DNA of 64,000 nt from Streptomyces abikoensis (GTDB lineage Bacteria > Actinomycetota > Actinomycetes > Streptomycetales > Streptomycetaceae). The notes beneath the pieces were generated by a model. That model had not been told where the DNA came from. It saw nothing but the letters and a program-made list of their open reading frames with translations, and did not search any database. Within the stretch, counting starts at the first letter, position 1, and every line of letters begins with the position of its first letter. Of the stretch, positions 27,548-35,403 are shown one piece after another. The position numbers were made by a program, and so were the translations under genes. The DNA is taken from contig NZ_BMRT01000004.1 in the NCBI RefSeq assembly GCF_014648775.1, forward strand, positions 62,001-126,000. The letters run 5' to 3'.

Positions 27548-28603
27548 GTGTTTCAACGGCACTCGACAGGAGCCCTGTTGCGCGTCCCACGCCTCGTCGG
27601 CAGGCTCGTCGGCGCCCTCGCGGGCCTGCTCGCCATGGCCGTCGTCCTCACCGGCTGCGGCACGGCGGGCGGGGCTTCCGGAAAGCCCTCGGAAGCGCCC
27701 TCGACCGCCGACCGCGTCGAACCGCTCGCGCCGGCGCCCGCGCCCCGACTGCCCGTCACCGTGCGCTCGGCCGACGGCCGGGACGTCACCGTCGGGGGCG
27801 CCGACCGGATCGTTCCGCTGTCCGGCTCGCTCTCCGAGATCGTCTTCAGCCTCGGCCTCGGCGACCGCGTCGTGGCCCGGGACATCACCGCCACCTTCGA
27901 ACAGGCCCGCCGACTGCCCGTCGTGACGCGCGCGCACGACGTCTCGGCGGAGAGCGTGCTCTCGCTCCGGCCCACGCTCGTCCTCGCCGAGGCCACCACC
28001 GGCCCGGCCGAGGCCATCGGCCAGATCCGCGCGGCGGGCGTGCCCCTCGTCGTCCTCGACCCGGCGAAGAAGCTCGGCGACGTCGGCACCCGGATCGACA
28101 AGGTGGCGGCCGCGCTCGGCGTCCCCGCCGCCGGCGCGGAACTCCGCGAGCGCGCGGAGAGCCGTATAGAGGCGGCGAAGCAAGGCGTTCCCCATGGGAA
28201 GAAGCCGCGCGTCGCCTTCCTGTACCTGCGCGGCTCGGCGTCCGTCTACCTCCTCGGCGGCGCGGGCTCGGGGGCCGACTCGCTCATCGAGGCGGCGGGC
28301 GGCGTCGACGCGGGCGTGGACTCGGGCCTGAAGAAGGACTTCACGCCCATCACCAGCGAGGCCCTCGCCAAGGCCGCGCCCGATGTGATCCTCGTGATGA
28401 GCAAGGGCCTGGACTCGGTCGGCGGCGTGGACGGGCTGCTCAGGATCCCGGGCGTCGGCCAGACCCCGGCCGGGCTCGACCGCCGGATCGCCTCCGTCGA
28501 CGACGGCGTCCTGCTGAACTTCGGCCCGCGCACCGACGCCGTCCTCAAGTCCCTCGTCGAGCAGATCCACAAGGGCGGCCGGAACCACAAGGGCGGGGCG
28601 TGA
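27548..28603 (+). CDS. hmuT: heme ABC transporter substrate-binding lipoprotein
   Basis: A 351-residue class III binding protein. The signal peptide ends in lipobox VLTGC. The mature part contains DRIVPLSGSLSEIVFSLGLGDRVVARDITATFEQA, PVVTRAHDVSAESVLSLRPTLVLAE and DVILVMSKGLDSVGGVDGLLRIPGV, typical of HmuT/PhuT. It should bind heme delivered by the HtaA proteins and present it to HmuUV. Start GTG 27548 follows a GGCGGGAA stretch. The hmuU gene begins 1 nt after its stop, so hmuTUV is one operon under the shared iron box. Confidence 0.93.
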   Translation: MFQRHSTGALLRVPRLVGRLVGALAGLLAMAVVLTGCGTAGGASGKPSEAPSTADRVEPLAPAPAPRLPVTVRSADGRDVTVGGADRIVPLSGSLSEIVFSLGLGDRVVARDITATFEQARRLPVVTRAHDVSAESVLSLRPTLVLAEATTGPAEAIGQIRAAGVPLVVLDPAKKLGDVGTRIDKVAAALGVPAAGAELRERAESRIEAAKQGVPHGKKPRVAFLYLRGSASVYLLGGAGSGADSLIEAAGGVDAGVDSGLKKDFTPITSEALAKAAPDVILVMSKGLDSVGGVDGLLRIPGVGQTPAGLDRRIASVDDGVLLNFGPRTDAVLKSLVEQIHKGGRNHKGGA

Positions 28604-28604
28604 C

Positions 28605-29681
28605 ATGACGACCACCGTCGAGGAAACCGTGCCACGGGCGGCGCCCCGCGCGCGTCCCGCCGTGCCCGTACTGCTGGGCTCCGCGATGGCCGTCGCCCTC
28701 GCCGTCCTCTGCCTCCTCTCCGCCGGGCTCGGCGCCTACGACATCCCCGTCGGCGACGTGCTGGGCTCGCTCCTCCACCGCGCCGGGCTCGGGGGCGCGG
28801 CCCTCGACCGCGTGGGCGAGAGCGTGCTGTGGAACGTCCGGCTGCCGCGCGTGGCGCTGGCGCTGCTGGTCGGGGCGTCGCTGGGGTGCGCGGGGGCGCT
28901 GACGCAGGGCGTGTTCGGCAACCCGCTCGCCGAGCCCGGCGTCATCGGGATCTCGTCGGGCGCGGCCGTGGGCGCGGTCGCCTCCATCTCGCTGGGCCTG
29001 AGCCTCTTCGGCACATGGACGGTGACGGTCTGCGCGTTCGTGGGCGGACTGGTGACGGTGGCGCTGGTGTACGCGCTGTCGCGGTCGGGCGGGCGTACGG
29101 AGGTGGTGACGCTCATCCTCACCGGCATCGCGGTGAACGCCTTCGCGGGCGCGCTCATCGGGCTGTGCGTCTTCGTCGCGGACAACGCGCAGATCACGCA
29201 GATCACCTTCTGGCAGCTGGGCTCCCTCGCCCAGGCGACCTGGCCCAAGGTGCTGGCCGTCCTGCCGTGCGCCCTGGCGGGGCTGGCGATCGCGCCCTGG
29301 TACGCCCGCAAGCTGGACCTGCTGGCGCTGGGCGAACGCCCGGCGCGGCACCTGGGCGTGGACGTCGAACGGCTGCGGATGGTGCTGGTACTGGTGGTCG
29401 CGCTGCTGACGGCGGCGGCGGTGGCGGTCGCGGGCATCATCACGTTCGTCGGGCTGCTGGTGCCGCATCTGCTGCGCATGGCGGCGGGCCCGGGACACCG
29501 CTTCCTCGTGCCGGGCAGCGCGCTGGGCGGCGCGCTCGTCCTCGTCGCCGCCGACCTCGCGGCCCGCACGGCCGCCCAGCCGGCGGAACTGCCCCTGGGC
29601 GTCCTGACAGCACTGTTCGGCAGCCCGTTCTTCTTCTGGCTGCTACGGAGGTCCCGGCGGAGTCAGGGGGGTTGGGCGTGA
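28605..29681 (+). CDS. hmuU: heme ABC transporter permease (FecCD family)
   Basis: A 358-residue permease of the BtuC/FecCD fold, with about ten helices. Family motifs are LWNVRLPRVALALLVGASLGCAGALTQGVFGNPLAEPGVIGISSGA, ITFWQLGSLAQATWPKV and GIITFVGLLVPHLLRM.GPGHRFLVPGSAL. ATG 28605 immediately follows the hmuT stop. The last 14 residues (WLLRRSRRSQGGWA) are encoded by one arm of a 46-bp direct repeat whose second arm sits at the hmuV start. The stop TGA overlaps a GTG that opens a 42-codon leader frame. Confidence 0.94.
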   Translation: MTTTVEETVPRAAPRARPAVPVLLGSAMAVALAVLCLLSAGLGAYDIPVGDVLGSLLHRAGLGGAALDRVGESVLWNVRLPRVALALLVGASLGCAGALTQGVFGNPLAEPGVIGISSGAAVGAVASISLGLSLFGTWTVTVCAFVGGLVTVALVYALSRSGGRTEVVTLILTGIAVNAFAGALIGLCVFVADNAQITQITFWQLGSLAQATWPKVLAVLPCALAGLAIAPWYARKLDLLALGERPARHLGVDVERLRMVLVLVVALLTAAAVAVAGIITFVGLLVPHLLRMAAGPGHRFLVPGSALGGALVLVAADLAARTAAQPAELPLGVLTALFGSPFFFWLLRRSRRSQGGWA

Positions 29682-29806
29682 GCATCCGCACACGAGATCG
29701 GCGTCAGCCCCCGAGGGTGCCCGGCCGGGGGTCCGGGGGTTGTCCCCCGGGAAAGCACAGCTGGCTGCTACGGAGGTCCCGACGGAGTCAGGGGGGTTGG
29801 GCGTGA
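29678..29806 (+). CDS. possible leader peptide bridging hmuU and hmuV
   Basis: A GTG overlapping the hmuU stop (GTGA) opens a 42-codon frame that ends at a TGA overlapping the hmuV GTG (GTGA). The peptide starts MSIRTRDRRQPPRVPGRG and ends in WLLRRSRRSQGGWA, the same tail as HmuU. Coding for a functional peptide is doubtful, but the frame could keep ribosomes coupled across the insertion. Confidence 0.35.
   Translation: MSIRTRDRRQPPRVPGRGSGGCPPGKHSWLLRRSRRSQGGWA
29725..29755. repeat. dispersed GC-rich hairpin repeat, family 1, copy c
   Basis: CCGGGGGTCCGGGGG-TTGT-CCCCCGGGAAAG, the core of the family seen at 17125-17170 and 22211-22257. It is contained in the insertion between hmuU and hmuV. 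Confidence 0.7.
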
Positions 29807-30660
29807 CGCGCACGCTTTTCCGGGGGCTGCGCCGCCGCGCGCGGCGACTCCCCTCCCCCGTCCCCCTCGGCACCGTACGGGCCGAGGCCCGTGCCCTGCG
29901 GGTGCGGCTCGGCGGCCGTACCGTCCTGGCCGACGTGAACCTGCGTGTCGCCGCCGGCGAGGTCGTCGCCCTCGTCGGCCCGAACGGCGCCGGCAAGTCC
30001 ACGCTGCTCGCCGCGCTCGCCCAGGACCTGCCCGCCGAGTCCGGCGAGGTACGCATCGACGGCCGTCCGGCGGACGAATGGAGCGCCGGCGAACTCGCCC
30101 TGCGCAGGGCCGTGCTGCCGCAGTCGGCCCGGCTCTCGTTCCCGTTCGCCGTCGAGGAGGTCGTCCGGATGGGCCGGGCCCCCTGGGCCGGAACGCCCGC
30201 CGAGGACGAGGACGATCCGGCCGTCCGGGAGGCGATGGCCACCGCCGAGGTGGCCGGATTCGCCTCCCGGCCGTTCGCGGAGCTGTCGGGCGGCGAACGG
30301 GCCCGGGTCGCGCTGGCCCGGGTGCTCGCGCAGCGCACCCCGCTGCTGCTGCTCGACGAGCCGACGGCCGCGCTGGACCTGCGCCACCAGGAGCTGGTGC
30401 TGCGGGTGTGCCGGGAGCGCGCGGCCGCCGGGGCCGCGGTGGTCGTCGTCCTCCACGACCTCGGGCTCGCGGGCGCCCACGCGGATCGCGTGGCCGTGCT
30501 CCACGAGGGCCGGATCGCGGCGGACGGCCCGCCCGGCCGGGTCTACGCGCCCGAATTGCTGAGTCGTGTCTATTCGCAGCCGGTCGAAGTAATTGATCAT
30601 CCACGCACGGGAGAACCTTTGGTCCTGCCGAGACGGGATGGCCGAGATTTTGCCTCGTGA
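29803..30660 (+). CDS. hmuV: heme ABC transporter ATP-binding protein
   Basis: A 285-residue ATPase of the HmuV/FecE group powering heme import with HmuU. It has Walker A GPNGAGKST, Q-loop VLPQSARLSFPF, signature LSGGERARVALARVLAQ, Walker B LLLLDEPTAALD and H-loop VLHDLGLA. The C-terminus VYAPELLSRVYSQPVEVIDHPRTG is typical of HmuV. It begins with a basic, non-conserved ~35-residue tail. GTG 29803 is favoured because it forms the GTGA overlap within the direct-repeat arm, with GGAGTCAGGGGGG upstream. Confidence 0.94.
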   Translation: MTRTLFRGLRRRARRLPSPVPLGTVRAEARALRVRLGGRTVLADVNLRVAAGEVVALVGPNGAGKSTLLAALAQDLPAESGEVRIDGRPADEWSAGELALRRAVLPQSARLSFPFAVEEVVRMGRAPWAGTPAEDEDDPAVREAMATAEVAGFASRPFAELSGGERARVALARVLAQRTPLLLLDEPTAALDLRHQELVLRVCRERAAAGAAVVVVLHDLGLAGAHADRVAVLHEGRIAADGPPGRVYAPELLSRVYSQPVEVIDHPRTGEPLVLPRRDGRDFAS

Positions 30661-30692
30661 GAGCAGAATCACGCACCCGGTGGGGAACAGGG

Positions 30693-30726
30693 TAGGCAAG
30701 CCTCAGATAAGTTAGGGCGGCCTTAT
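30693..30726. promoter_or_regulatory. degenerate iron box(es) upstream of efeO
   Basis: TAGGCAAGCCT (30693-30703) resembles the hmuO box core. The adjacent AAGTTAGGGCGGCCTTA partly matches the 19-bp iron-box consensus. They lie 73-106 bp before efeO. Two overlapping weak sites, or one real site, are both possible. Confidence 0.55.
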
Positions 30727-30798
30727 TCGGCCATGCTCTTTCGGCCATGACCGAGCCATGGCCGATATCCGCCCTCTCCGAGCAAGCCTGGAGCCCAC

Positions 30799-31932
30799 AT
30801 GCGAGTCCTCCGCTCCTCCGCCGTCACCGCCGTCGCCGCGGTGGCGGCCCTGACCGCCGTGTCCGGCTGTGCAGAGAAGTCCGACGGGAAGAGCTCGGAC
30901 GGCGCCGTCAATGTGGCGGCCTCCGACGACAAGTGCGAGGTCTCCAAGACCACGTTCCCGGCCGGGCACGTCAAGATCAATGTGGAGAACAAGGGCTCCA
31001 AGGTCACCGAGGTTTATGTCTACGCCCCCGATGACCGAATTGTCACCGAGCGGGAGAACATAGGCCCGGGCACCAAGGCGGAGATCACGGCGACGATCAA
31101 GGCGGGTTCGTACGAAATCGCCTGCAAGCCCGGCATGAAGGGCGACGGCATCCGCCAGAAGATCACCGTCACCGGTGGCGGCGCGGAGAAGAAGAGCGAC
31201 CCGGCGCTGGACAAGGCGGTCGCCGAGTACCGCAAGTACGTGCAGCAGCAGGCCGACGACACCATCCCGGCCGCGCAGAAGTTCGTGGACGCCGTGAAGA
31301 AGGGCGACCTGGACGAGGCGAAGAAGAACTACGCCTCCTCCCGCACCGGCTGGGAGCGCACCGAGCCGGTCGCCGAGTCCTTCGGGGACATCGACCCGAA
31401 GGTCGACGTCCGCGAGGACGGCCTGGAGAAGGACCAGAAGTGGACCGGCTGGCACAAGCTGGAGAAGTCGCTCTGGGACGCCAAGGCCATCACGGACGAG
31501 GACAAGGCCCTCGCCGACCAGCTGATGAAGGACCTCGAGGACTGGCGCAAGCGCGTCGGCACCGCCGAGATCACGCCGACCAGCATGGCCAACGGCGCCA
31601 AGGAGCTCCTCGACGAGGTCTACCGGAACAAGATCACCGGTGAGGAGGAGCGCTACAGCCACACCGACCTGGTCGACTTCGAGGCCAACGTCGACGGCGC
31701 CGAGAAGGCGTACGAGCTGCTGAAGCCGGTCGCCGCCAAGAACGACGCGGACCTCGTCAAGACCCTGGACGCGCAGTTCGCCGCCGTGAAGAAGGCGCTC
31801 GGCGACTACCGCGACGGCGACGGCTTCAAGTCGTACGACACCGTGGGCAAGGACGACCGCAAGAAGCTCTCGGACGCGGTGAACGCGCTGTCCGAGCCGC
31901 TGTCGAAGCTCGCCGCCGCGGTCGCGAAGTAA
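30799..31932 (+). CDS. efeO: EfeO iron-uptake lipoprotein (cupredoxin-M75)
   Basis: A 377-residue lipoprotein with lipobox AVSGC. The N-terminal cupredoxin-like domain (~40-130: CEVSKTTFPAGHVKINVENKG, GSYEIACKPGMKGDG) retains Cys and Met ligands. The C-terminal M75 domain (~140-377) has the metal motif GWHKLEKSLW (HxxE). This is the periplasmic/extracellular component of the EfeUOB iron system that binds or oxidises Fe2+ before transport. Order efeO-efeB-efeU with short gaps indicates one operon behind a weak iron box. Confidence 0.95.
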   Translation: MRVLRSSAVTAVAAVAALTAVSGCAEKSDGKSSDGAVNVAASDDKCEVSKTTFPAGHVKINVENKGSKVTEVYVYAPDDRIVTERENIGPGTKAEITATIKAGSYEIACKPGMKGDGIRQKITVTGGGAEKKSDPALDKAVAEYRKYVQQQADDTIPAAQKFVDAVKKGDLDEAKKNYASSRTGWERTEPVAESFGDIDPKVDVREDGLEKDQKWTGWHKLEKSLWDAKAITDEDKALADQLMKDLEDWRKRVGTAEITPTSMANGAKELLDEVYRNKITGEEERYSHTDLVDFEANVDGAEKAYELLKPVAAKNDADLVKTLDAQFAAVKKALGDYRDGDGFKSYDTVGKDDRKKLSDAVNALSEPLSKLAAAVAK

Positions 31933-31947
31933 GGCGGGGGAACGACG

Positions 31948-33423
31948 ATGACGGAATCCTCGAACCCGAAGTCCTCCTCCCCGGAAGCCGCGGAAGCGGC
32001 GGGGGCCACGCCGACGGGGGCCGCGGAAACGGCTGAGGCCGCCGAGGCCACCCCGACCGCCGGTGGTGTCACCGGCACGGCGACCGGCGAGGCGAAGGCC
32101 GGGGCGCCCGACCGGGCGACGGCCGAGGCGACCCGCGAGGCCGAGGCCGCCGGCGAGGCGAAGGCCGGCGCCGGGGCCGAGCCCCGGCGGGCGCCCTCGC
32201 GTCGCGCCCTGCTCGGCTGGGGCGGCGCGGGCCTCGCGCTCGGCGCCGCCGCGGCCGGCGGCACGGCCGCCGCGCTGCGCGTCGGCTCCGACGCCTCCCC
32301 CAGCGCGTCCACCGGCGACGCGGTGCCGTTCCACGGCGCCCACCAGGCCGGCATCGCCACGCCCGTCCAGGACCGGCTGCACTTCGCCTCCTTCGACGTG
32401 ACGACGACCGACCGGGCCGCGCTGATCAAGCTGCTCCAGGAGTGGACGGCCGCCGCCCGGGCGATGACCGCCGGGCACGAGGTCGGCGCGGGCGCGATCA
32501 GCGCCAACGAGGAGCTGCCGCCGGACGACACCGGCGAGGCCCTCGGCCTCAAGCCGTCCCGGCTGACCCTCACCTTCGGCGTCGGCCCCGGCCTGTTCGA
32601 GAAGGACGGCAAGGACCGCTTCGGCCTGAAGGCCCGGCGTCCCCAGGCCCTCATCGACCTGCCGGCCTTCCCCGGGGACAACCTCGACGCCGCGCGCAGC
32701 GGCGGCGACCTGTGCGTCCAGGCCTGCGCCGACGACCCGCAGGTCGCGGTGCACGCGATCCGCAACCTCGCCCGCATCGGCATGGGCCGGGTGGCGATCC
32801 GCTGGTCGCAGCTGGGCTTCGGCAAGACGTCCTCGACCACGCCCGACGCCCAGACGCCCCGCAACATGATGGGCTTCAAGGACGGCACCCGGAACATCGC
32901 GGGCGACGACACCGCCCGTCTCGACAAGCACGTGTGGGTGGGCGAGAAGGACGGCCCCGACTGGATGGTCGGCGGCTCCTACCTCGTCGCGCGCCGCATC
33001 CGGATGCACATCGAGACCTGGGACCGCACCTCGCTCGCCGAGCAGGAGGACGTCTTCGGCCGTGACAAGTCCGAGGGCGCGCCCGTGGGCAAGCAGCGCG
33101 AGCACGACGAGCCGCTGCTGAAGGCGATGAAGCCGGACGCGCACGTGCGTCTCGCGCACCCGGACTCCAACAACGGTGTGACGATCCTGCGCCGCGGCTA
33201 CTCCTTCACGGACGGCACGGACGGCCTGGGCCGGCTCGACGCGGGGCTCTTCTTCATCGCGTACCAGCGCGACGTCCGGGACGGTTTCGTGCCGCTGCAG
33301 ACGAACCTTTCGCGCCACGACGCGCTGAACGAGTACATCCAGCACGTGGGGTCGGCGGTCTTCGCCGTCCCGCCTGGCGTCCGGGACAAGGGCGACTGGT
33401 GGGGCAAGGCCCTCTTCGCCTGA
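31948..33423 (+). CDS. efeB: EfeB deferrochelatase / DyP-type peroxidase (Tat)
   Basis: A 491-residue DyP-type heme peroxidase of the EfeUOB system. The DyP signature GFKDGTRN (GxxDG with catalytic Asp), RLAHPD (likely proximal His), AYQRDVRDGF and the C-terminal VPPGVRDKGDWWG are present. Export is through a Tat signal (SRRALLGWGGAGLALG). That signal lies behind an unusual ~80-residue Ala/Glu/Thr-rich N-terminal extension. ATG 31948 has a purine-rich upstream sequence, and a start near residue 80 cannot be excluded because no nearby ATG with a good RBS was seen. Confidence 0.93.
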   Translation: MTESSNPKSSSPEAAEAAGATPTGAAETAEAAEATPTAGGVTGTATGEAKAGAPDRATAEATREAEAAGEAKAGAGAEPRRAPSRRALLGWGGAGLALGAAAAGGTAAALRVGSDASPSASTGDAVPFHGAHQAGIATPVQDRLHFASFDVTTTDRAALIKLLQEWTAAARAMTAGHEVGAGAISANEELPPDDTGEALGLKPSRLTLTFGVGPGLFEKDGKDRFGLKARRPQALIDLPAFPGDNLDAARSGGDLCVQACADDPQVAVHAIRNLARIGMGRVAIRWSQLGFGKTSSTTPDAQTPRNMMGFKDGTRNIAGDDTARLDKHVWVGEKDGPDWMVGGSYLVARRIRMHIETWDRTSLAEQEDVFGRDKSEGAPVGKQREHDEPLLKAMKPDAHVRLAHPDSNNGVTILRRGYSFTDGTDGLGRLDAGLFFIAYQRDVRDGFVPLQTNLSRHDALNEYIQHVGSAVFAVPPGVRDKGDWWGKALFA

Positions 33424-33454
33424 CCGCTGGTCCCTTTCTGAGAGGAGATGCCGG

Positions 33455-34438
33455 GTGTTCGGCAACTACCTGATCGGCCTGCGCGAGGGCCTGGAGGCCA
33501 GCCTGGTCGTCTGCATCCTCGTGGCCTACCTGGTCAAGACCGGCCGCAGGGACGCCCTGCGGCCGGTGTGGACGGGCATCGCGGCGGCGGTGCTGCTGAG
33601 CATGGCCTTCGGTGCCGTGCTGCAGTTCGGTTCGCAGACGATGACGTTCAAGGCCCAGGAGGCGCTCGGCGGTTCGCTGTCGGTCATCGCCGTCGGCCTG
33701 GTGACGTGGATGGTCTTCTGGATGCGGCGCACCGCGCGGCACCTGAAGAAGGAGCTGCACGGCAAGCTCGACGCGGCGCTGGCGATGGGCACGGGCGCGC
33801 TGGTCGTCACGGCGTTCCTGGCCGTCGGCCGGGAGGGCCTGGAGACGGCGCTGTTCATCTGGACGGCCGTGCAGGCGACGAACGACGGTGTGCGGCCGCT
33901 GGTCGGCGCGCTGCTGGGGCTGCTGACGGCCGTGGTGCTGGGCTGGCTGTTCTACCGGGGCGCGCTGAAGATCAACCTGGCGAAGTTCTTCACGTGGACC
34001 GGCGGGATGCTGATCGTGGTCGCGGCGGGCGTCCTCGCCTACGGCTTCCACGACCTCCAGGAGGCCGACGTCCTGCCGGGCCTGGGGGACAAGGCGTTCG
34101 ACATCAGCGAGCAGATCCCGGTCGACAGCTGGTACGGCACGCTGCTGAAGGGCGTCTTCAACTTCCAGCCGGACCCGACGTGGCTTCAGGTGGCGGTGTG
34201 GGCGCTGTACGTGGTGCCGACCCTGCTGGTGTTCTTCGCTCCGGGGCGGACGGGTAGGGTTGCGCCGTCCCGGGCAGTCACGGAGGAGTCGAAGCGCGAT
34301 GAGGTTCCCGCATCGGGTGTTCCCGCGTCGGGCGGCGGTTCTGACGGTGGTGCCGGTGCTGCTGACGGCGACGGTGACCGGGTGCGTGACGGTGCACGGG
34401 GAACGGGCGGTCATCCCGGCGGTGAGCGGGAAGGCTGA
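33455..34438 (+). CDS. efeU: EfeU/FTR1 iron permease
   Basis: A 327-residue seven-helix permease that imports oxidised iron. Both REGLE motifs are present (R10-E14 in GLREGLEASL and R126-E130 in GREGLETAL). WYGTLLKGVFNFQPDPTWLQVAVWALYVVPTLLVFF ends the conserved part near residue 268. The last ~46 residues, rich in Gly, Asp and Arg, are read from the same DNA as the start of the next lipoprotein gene (overlap 34299-34438) and are probably not functional. GTG 33455 follows GAGGAGATGCCGG. Confidence 0.94.
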   Translation: MFGNYLIGLREGLEASLVVCILVAYLVKTGRRDALRPVWTGIAAAVLLSMAFGAVLQFGSQTMTFKAQEALGGSLSVIAVGLVTWMVFWMRRTARHLKKELHGKLDAALAMGTGALVVTAFLAVGREGLETALFIWTAVQATNDGVRPLVGALLGLLTAVVLGWLFYRGALKINLAKFFTWTGGMLIVVAAGVLAYGFHDLQEADVLPGLGDKAFDISEQIPVDSWYGTLLKGVFNFQPDPTWLQVAVWALYVVPTLLVFFAPGRTGRVAPSRAVTEESKRDEVPASGVPASGGGSDGGAGAADGDGDRVRDGARGTGGHPGGEREG

Positions 34439-35282
34439 GGCCGAGAAGGTCCTCCGCCGTTTCACCGACGGCTACAACGACGCGTACCGCAAGCTCGACC
34501 CGGCCCTCGTGGACCGGGTCGAGACCGGTGCGCCGGCCGAGATAGCCCGGGCCGACCTGGCGGCGCAGCGCGCGCTGACGCCGGGCGGCAACCCGGGCTA
34601 TCCGCCGCTCGTCCTCGACGACGCGCGGTTCACGATCCCGAAGATGGCGGGCTGGCCGAAGTTCTTCGTCGCCGACACCCACAGCAACCGTGACCAGCAC
34701 CGCTGGCTGCTGGTCTTCACCCGCGCCGACGCGGGCCGGCCGTGGAAGGCCGCGTACCTCTCGCTGCTGAAGCAGGGGAGCGTCCCGGAGTTCGCGCTGG
34801 ACAAGGACGGCTACGCGCAGGCGGTGCCGGGCGAGAACAAGGAACCCCTCGCCGTACGACCGGAGGCGCTCAGCCCCGCGTACACCGACTATCTGCGCTC
34901 GGGCGCGGGCGACGTCTTCGCCCCCGGCACCTCCACCACGCAGATCCGGGCGGAGCGCGCGAAGCTCGCCCGGACGCCCACGTTCTGGGCCGAGTACATC
35001 GACACCCCGGAAAAGGCCCCGGGCTTCCCGGCCCCGGCCCTGCGCACCAAGGACGGCGGCGCGCTCGCCTTCTTCACGGCCCACCACCGCGAGCGCCGCA
35101 CGGCGGTCGCGGGCGTCCGCCCGGAGGTCACCGACCCGCGCACGAAGGCGCTCCTGAAGGGCGACCTCAAGCAGGCGGTGACCTACACGCGCGTCTCGGA
35201 GTCGGCGGTCACCATCCCCCGCAAGGGCCCGGTCGTCTTCCTCAACAGAATCGAGTCCCTGACGGAGGCGCGGGCGGAGTAG
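34299..35282 (+). CDS. lipoprotein of unknown function downstream of efeU
   Basis: A 327-residue lipoprotein. MRFPHRVFPRRAAVLTVVPVLLTATVTGC gives a basic n-region, hydrophobic core and lipobox. The mature part (FTDGYNDAYRKLDPALVDRVETGA... IPKMAGWPKFFVADT... HRWLLVFTRADAGRPWKAAYLSLL) is globular and has no recognised catalytic motif. GGAGGA lies about 11 nt before ATG 34299. It is cotranscribed with, and overlaps, the iron permease gene, which hints at a link to iron uptake without proof. Confidence 0.8.
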   Translation: MRFPHRVFPRRAAVLTVVPVLLTATVTGCVTVHGERAVIPAVSGKAEAEKVLRRFTDGYNDAYRKLDPALVDRVETGAPAEIARADLAAQRALTPGGNPGYPPLVLDDARFTIPKMAGWPKFFVADTHSNRDQHRWLLVFTRADAGRPWKAAYLSLLKQGSVPEFALDKDGYAQAVPGENKEPLAVRPEALSPAYTDYLRSGAGDVFAPGTSTTQIRAERAKLARTPTFWAEYIDTPEKAPGFPAPALRTKDGGALAFFTAHHRERRTAVAGVRPEVTDPRTKALLKGDLKQAVTYTRVSESAVTIPRKGPVVFLNRIESLTEARAE

Positions 35283-35288
35283 GAACGC

Positions 35289-35361
35289 GGTTGTGGGCGG
35301 ATGTTCCGCCCAGGCCCGGTTGTGGGCGGGCGTTCCGCAGGGCGGAACGGGCGGGCACAAC
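35289..35361. repeat. dispersed repeat, family 2, copy b (tandem half plus full)
   Basis: GGTTGTGGGCGGATGTTCCG starts a partial unit at 35289. GGTTGTGGGCGGGCGTTCCG starts a fuller unit at 35317 ending GGCGGGCACAAC. CGTTCCGC-AGG-GCGGAACG (35331-35349) makes an 8-bp hairpin. Termini match copy a at 24225-24292. It also lies between convergent genes and could terminate transcription. Confidence 0.7.
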
Positions 35362-35403
35362 CCGACCACCGGCCTCAGCGCCGCAAGCGCCGCTCAGCGC
35401 CCC

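Larger units (their letters stand above)
29636..29806 (+). repeat. 46-bp direct repeats flanking an insertion at the hmuU-hmuV junction
   Basis: The segments 29636-29681 and 29761-29806 (starting CTGGCTGCTACGGAGGTCCC) are identical except for one G/A difference. They flank 79 bp that contain repeat family 1 copy c. Both arms end in GTGA, the overlapping stop/start signal. The arrangement looks like an insertion with a duplicated flank, or a slippage duplication that captured a repeat. Confidence 0.9.
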
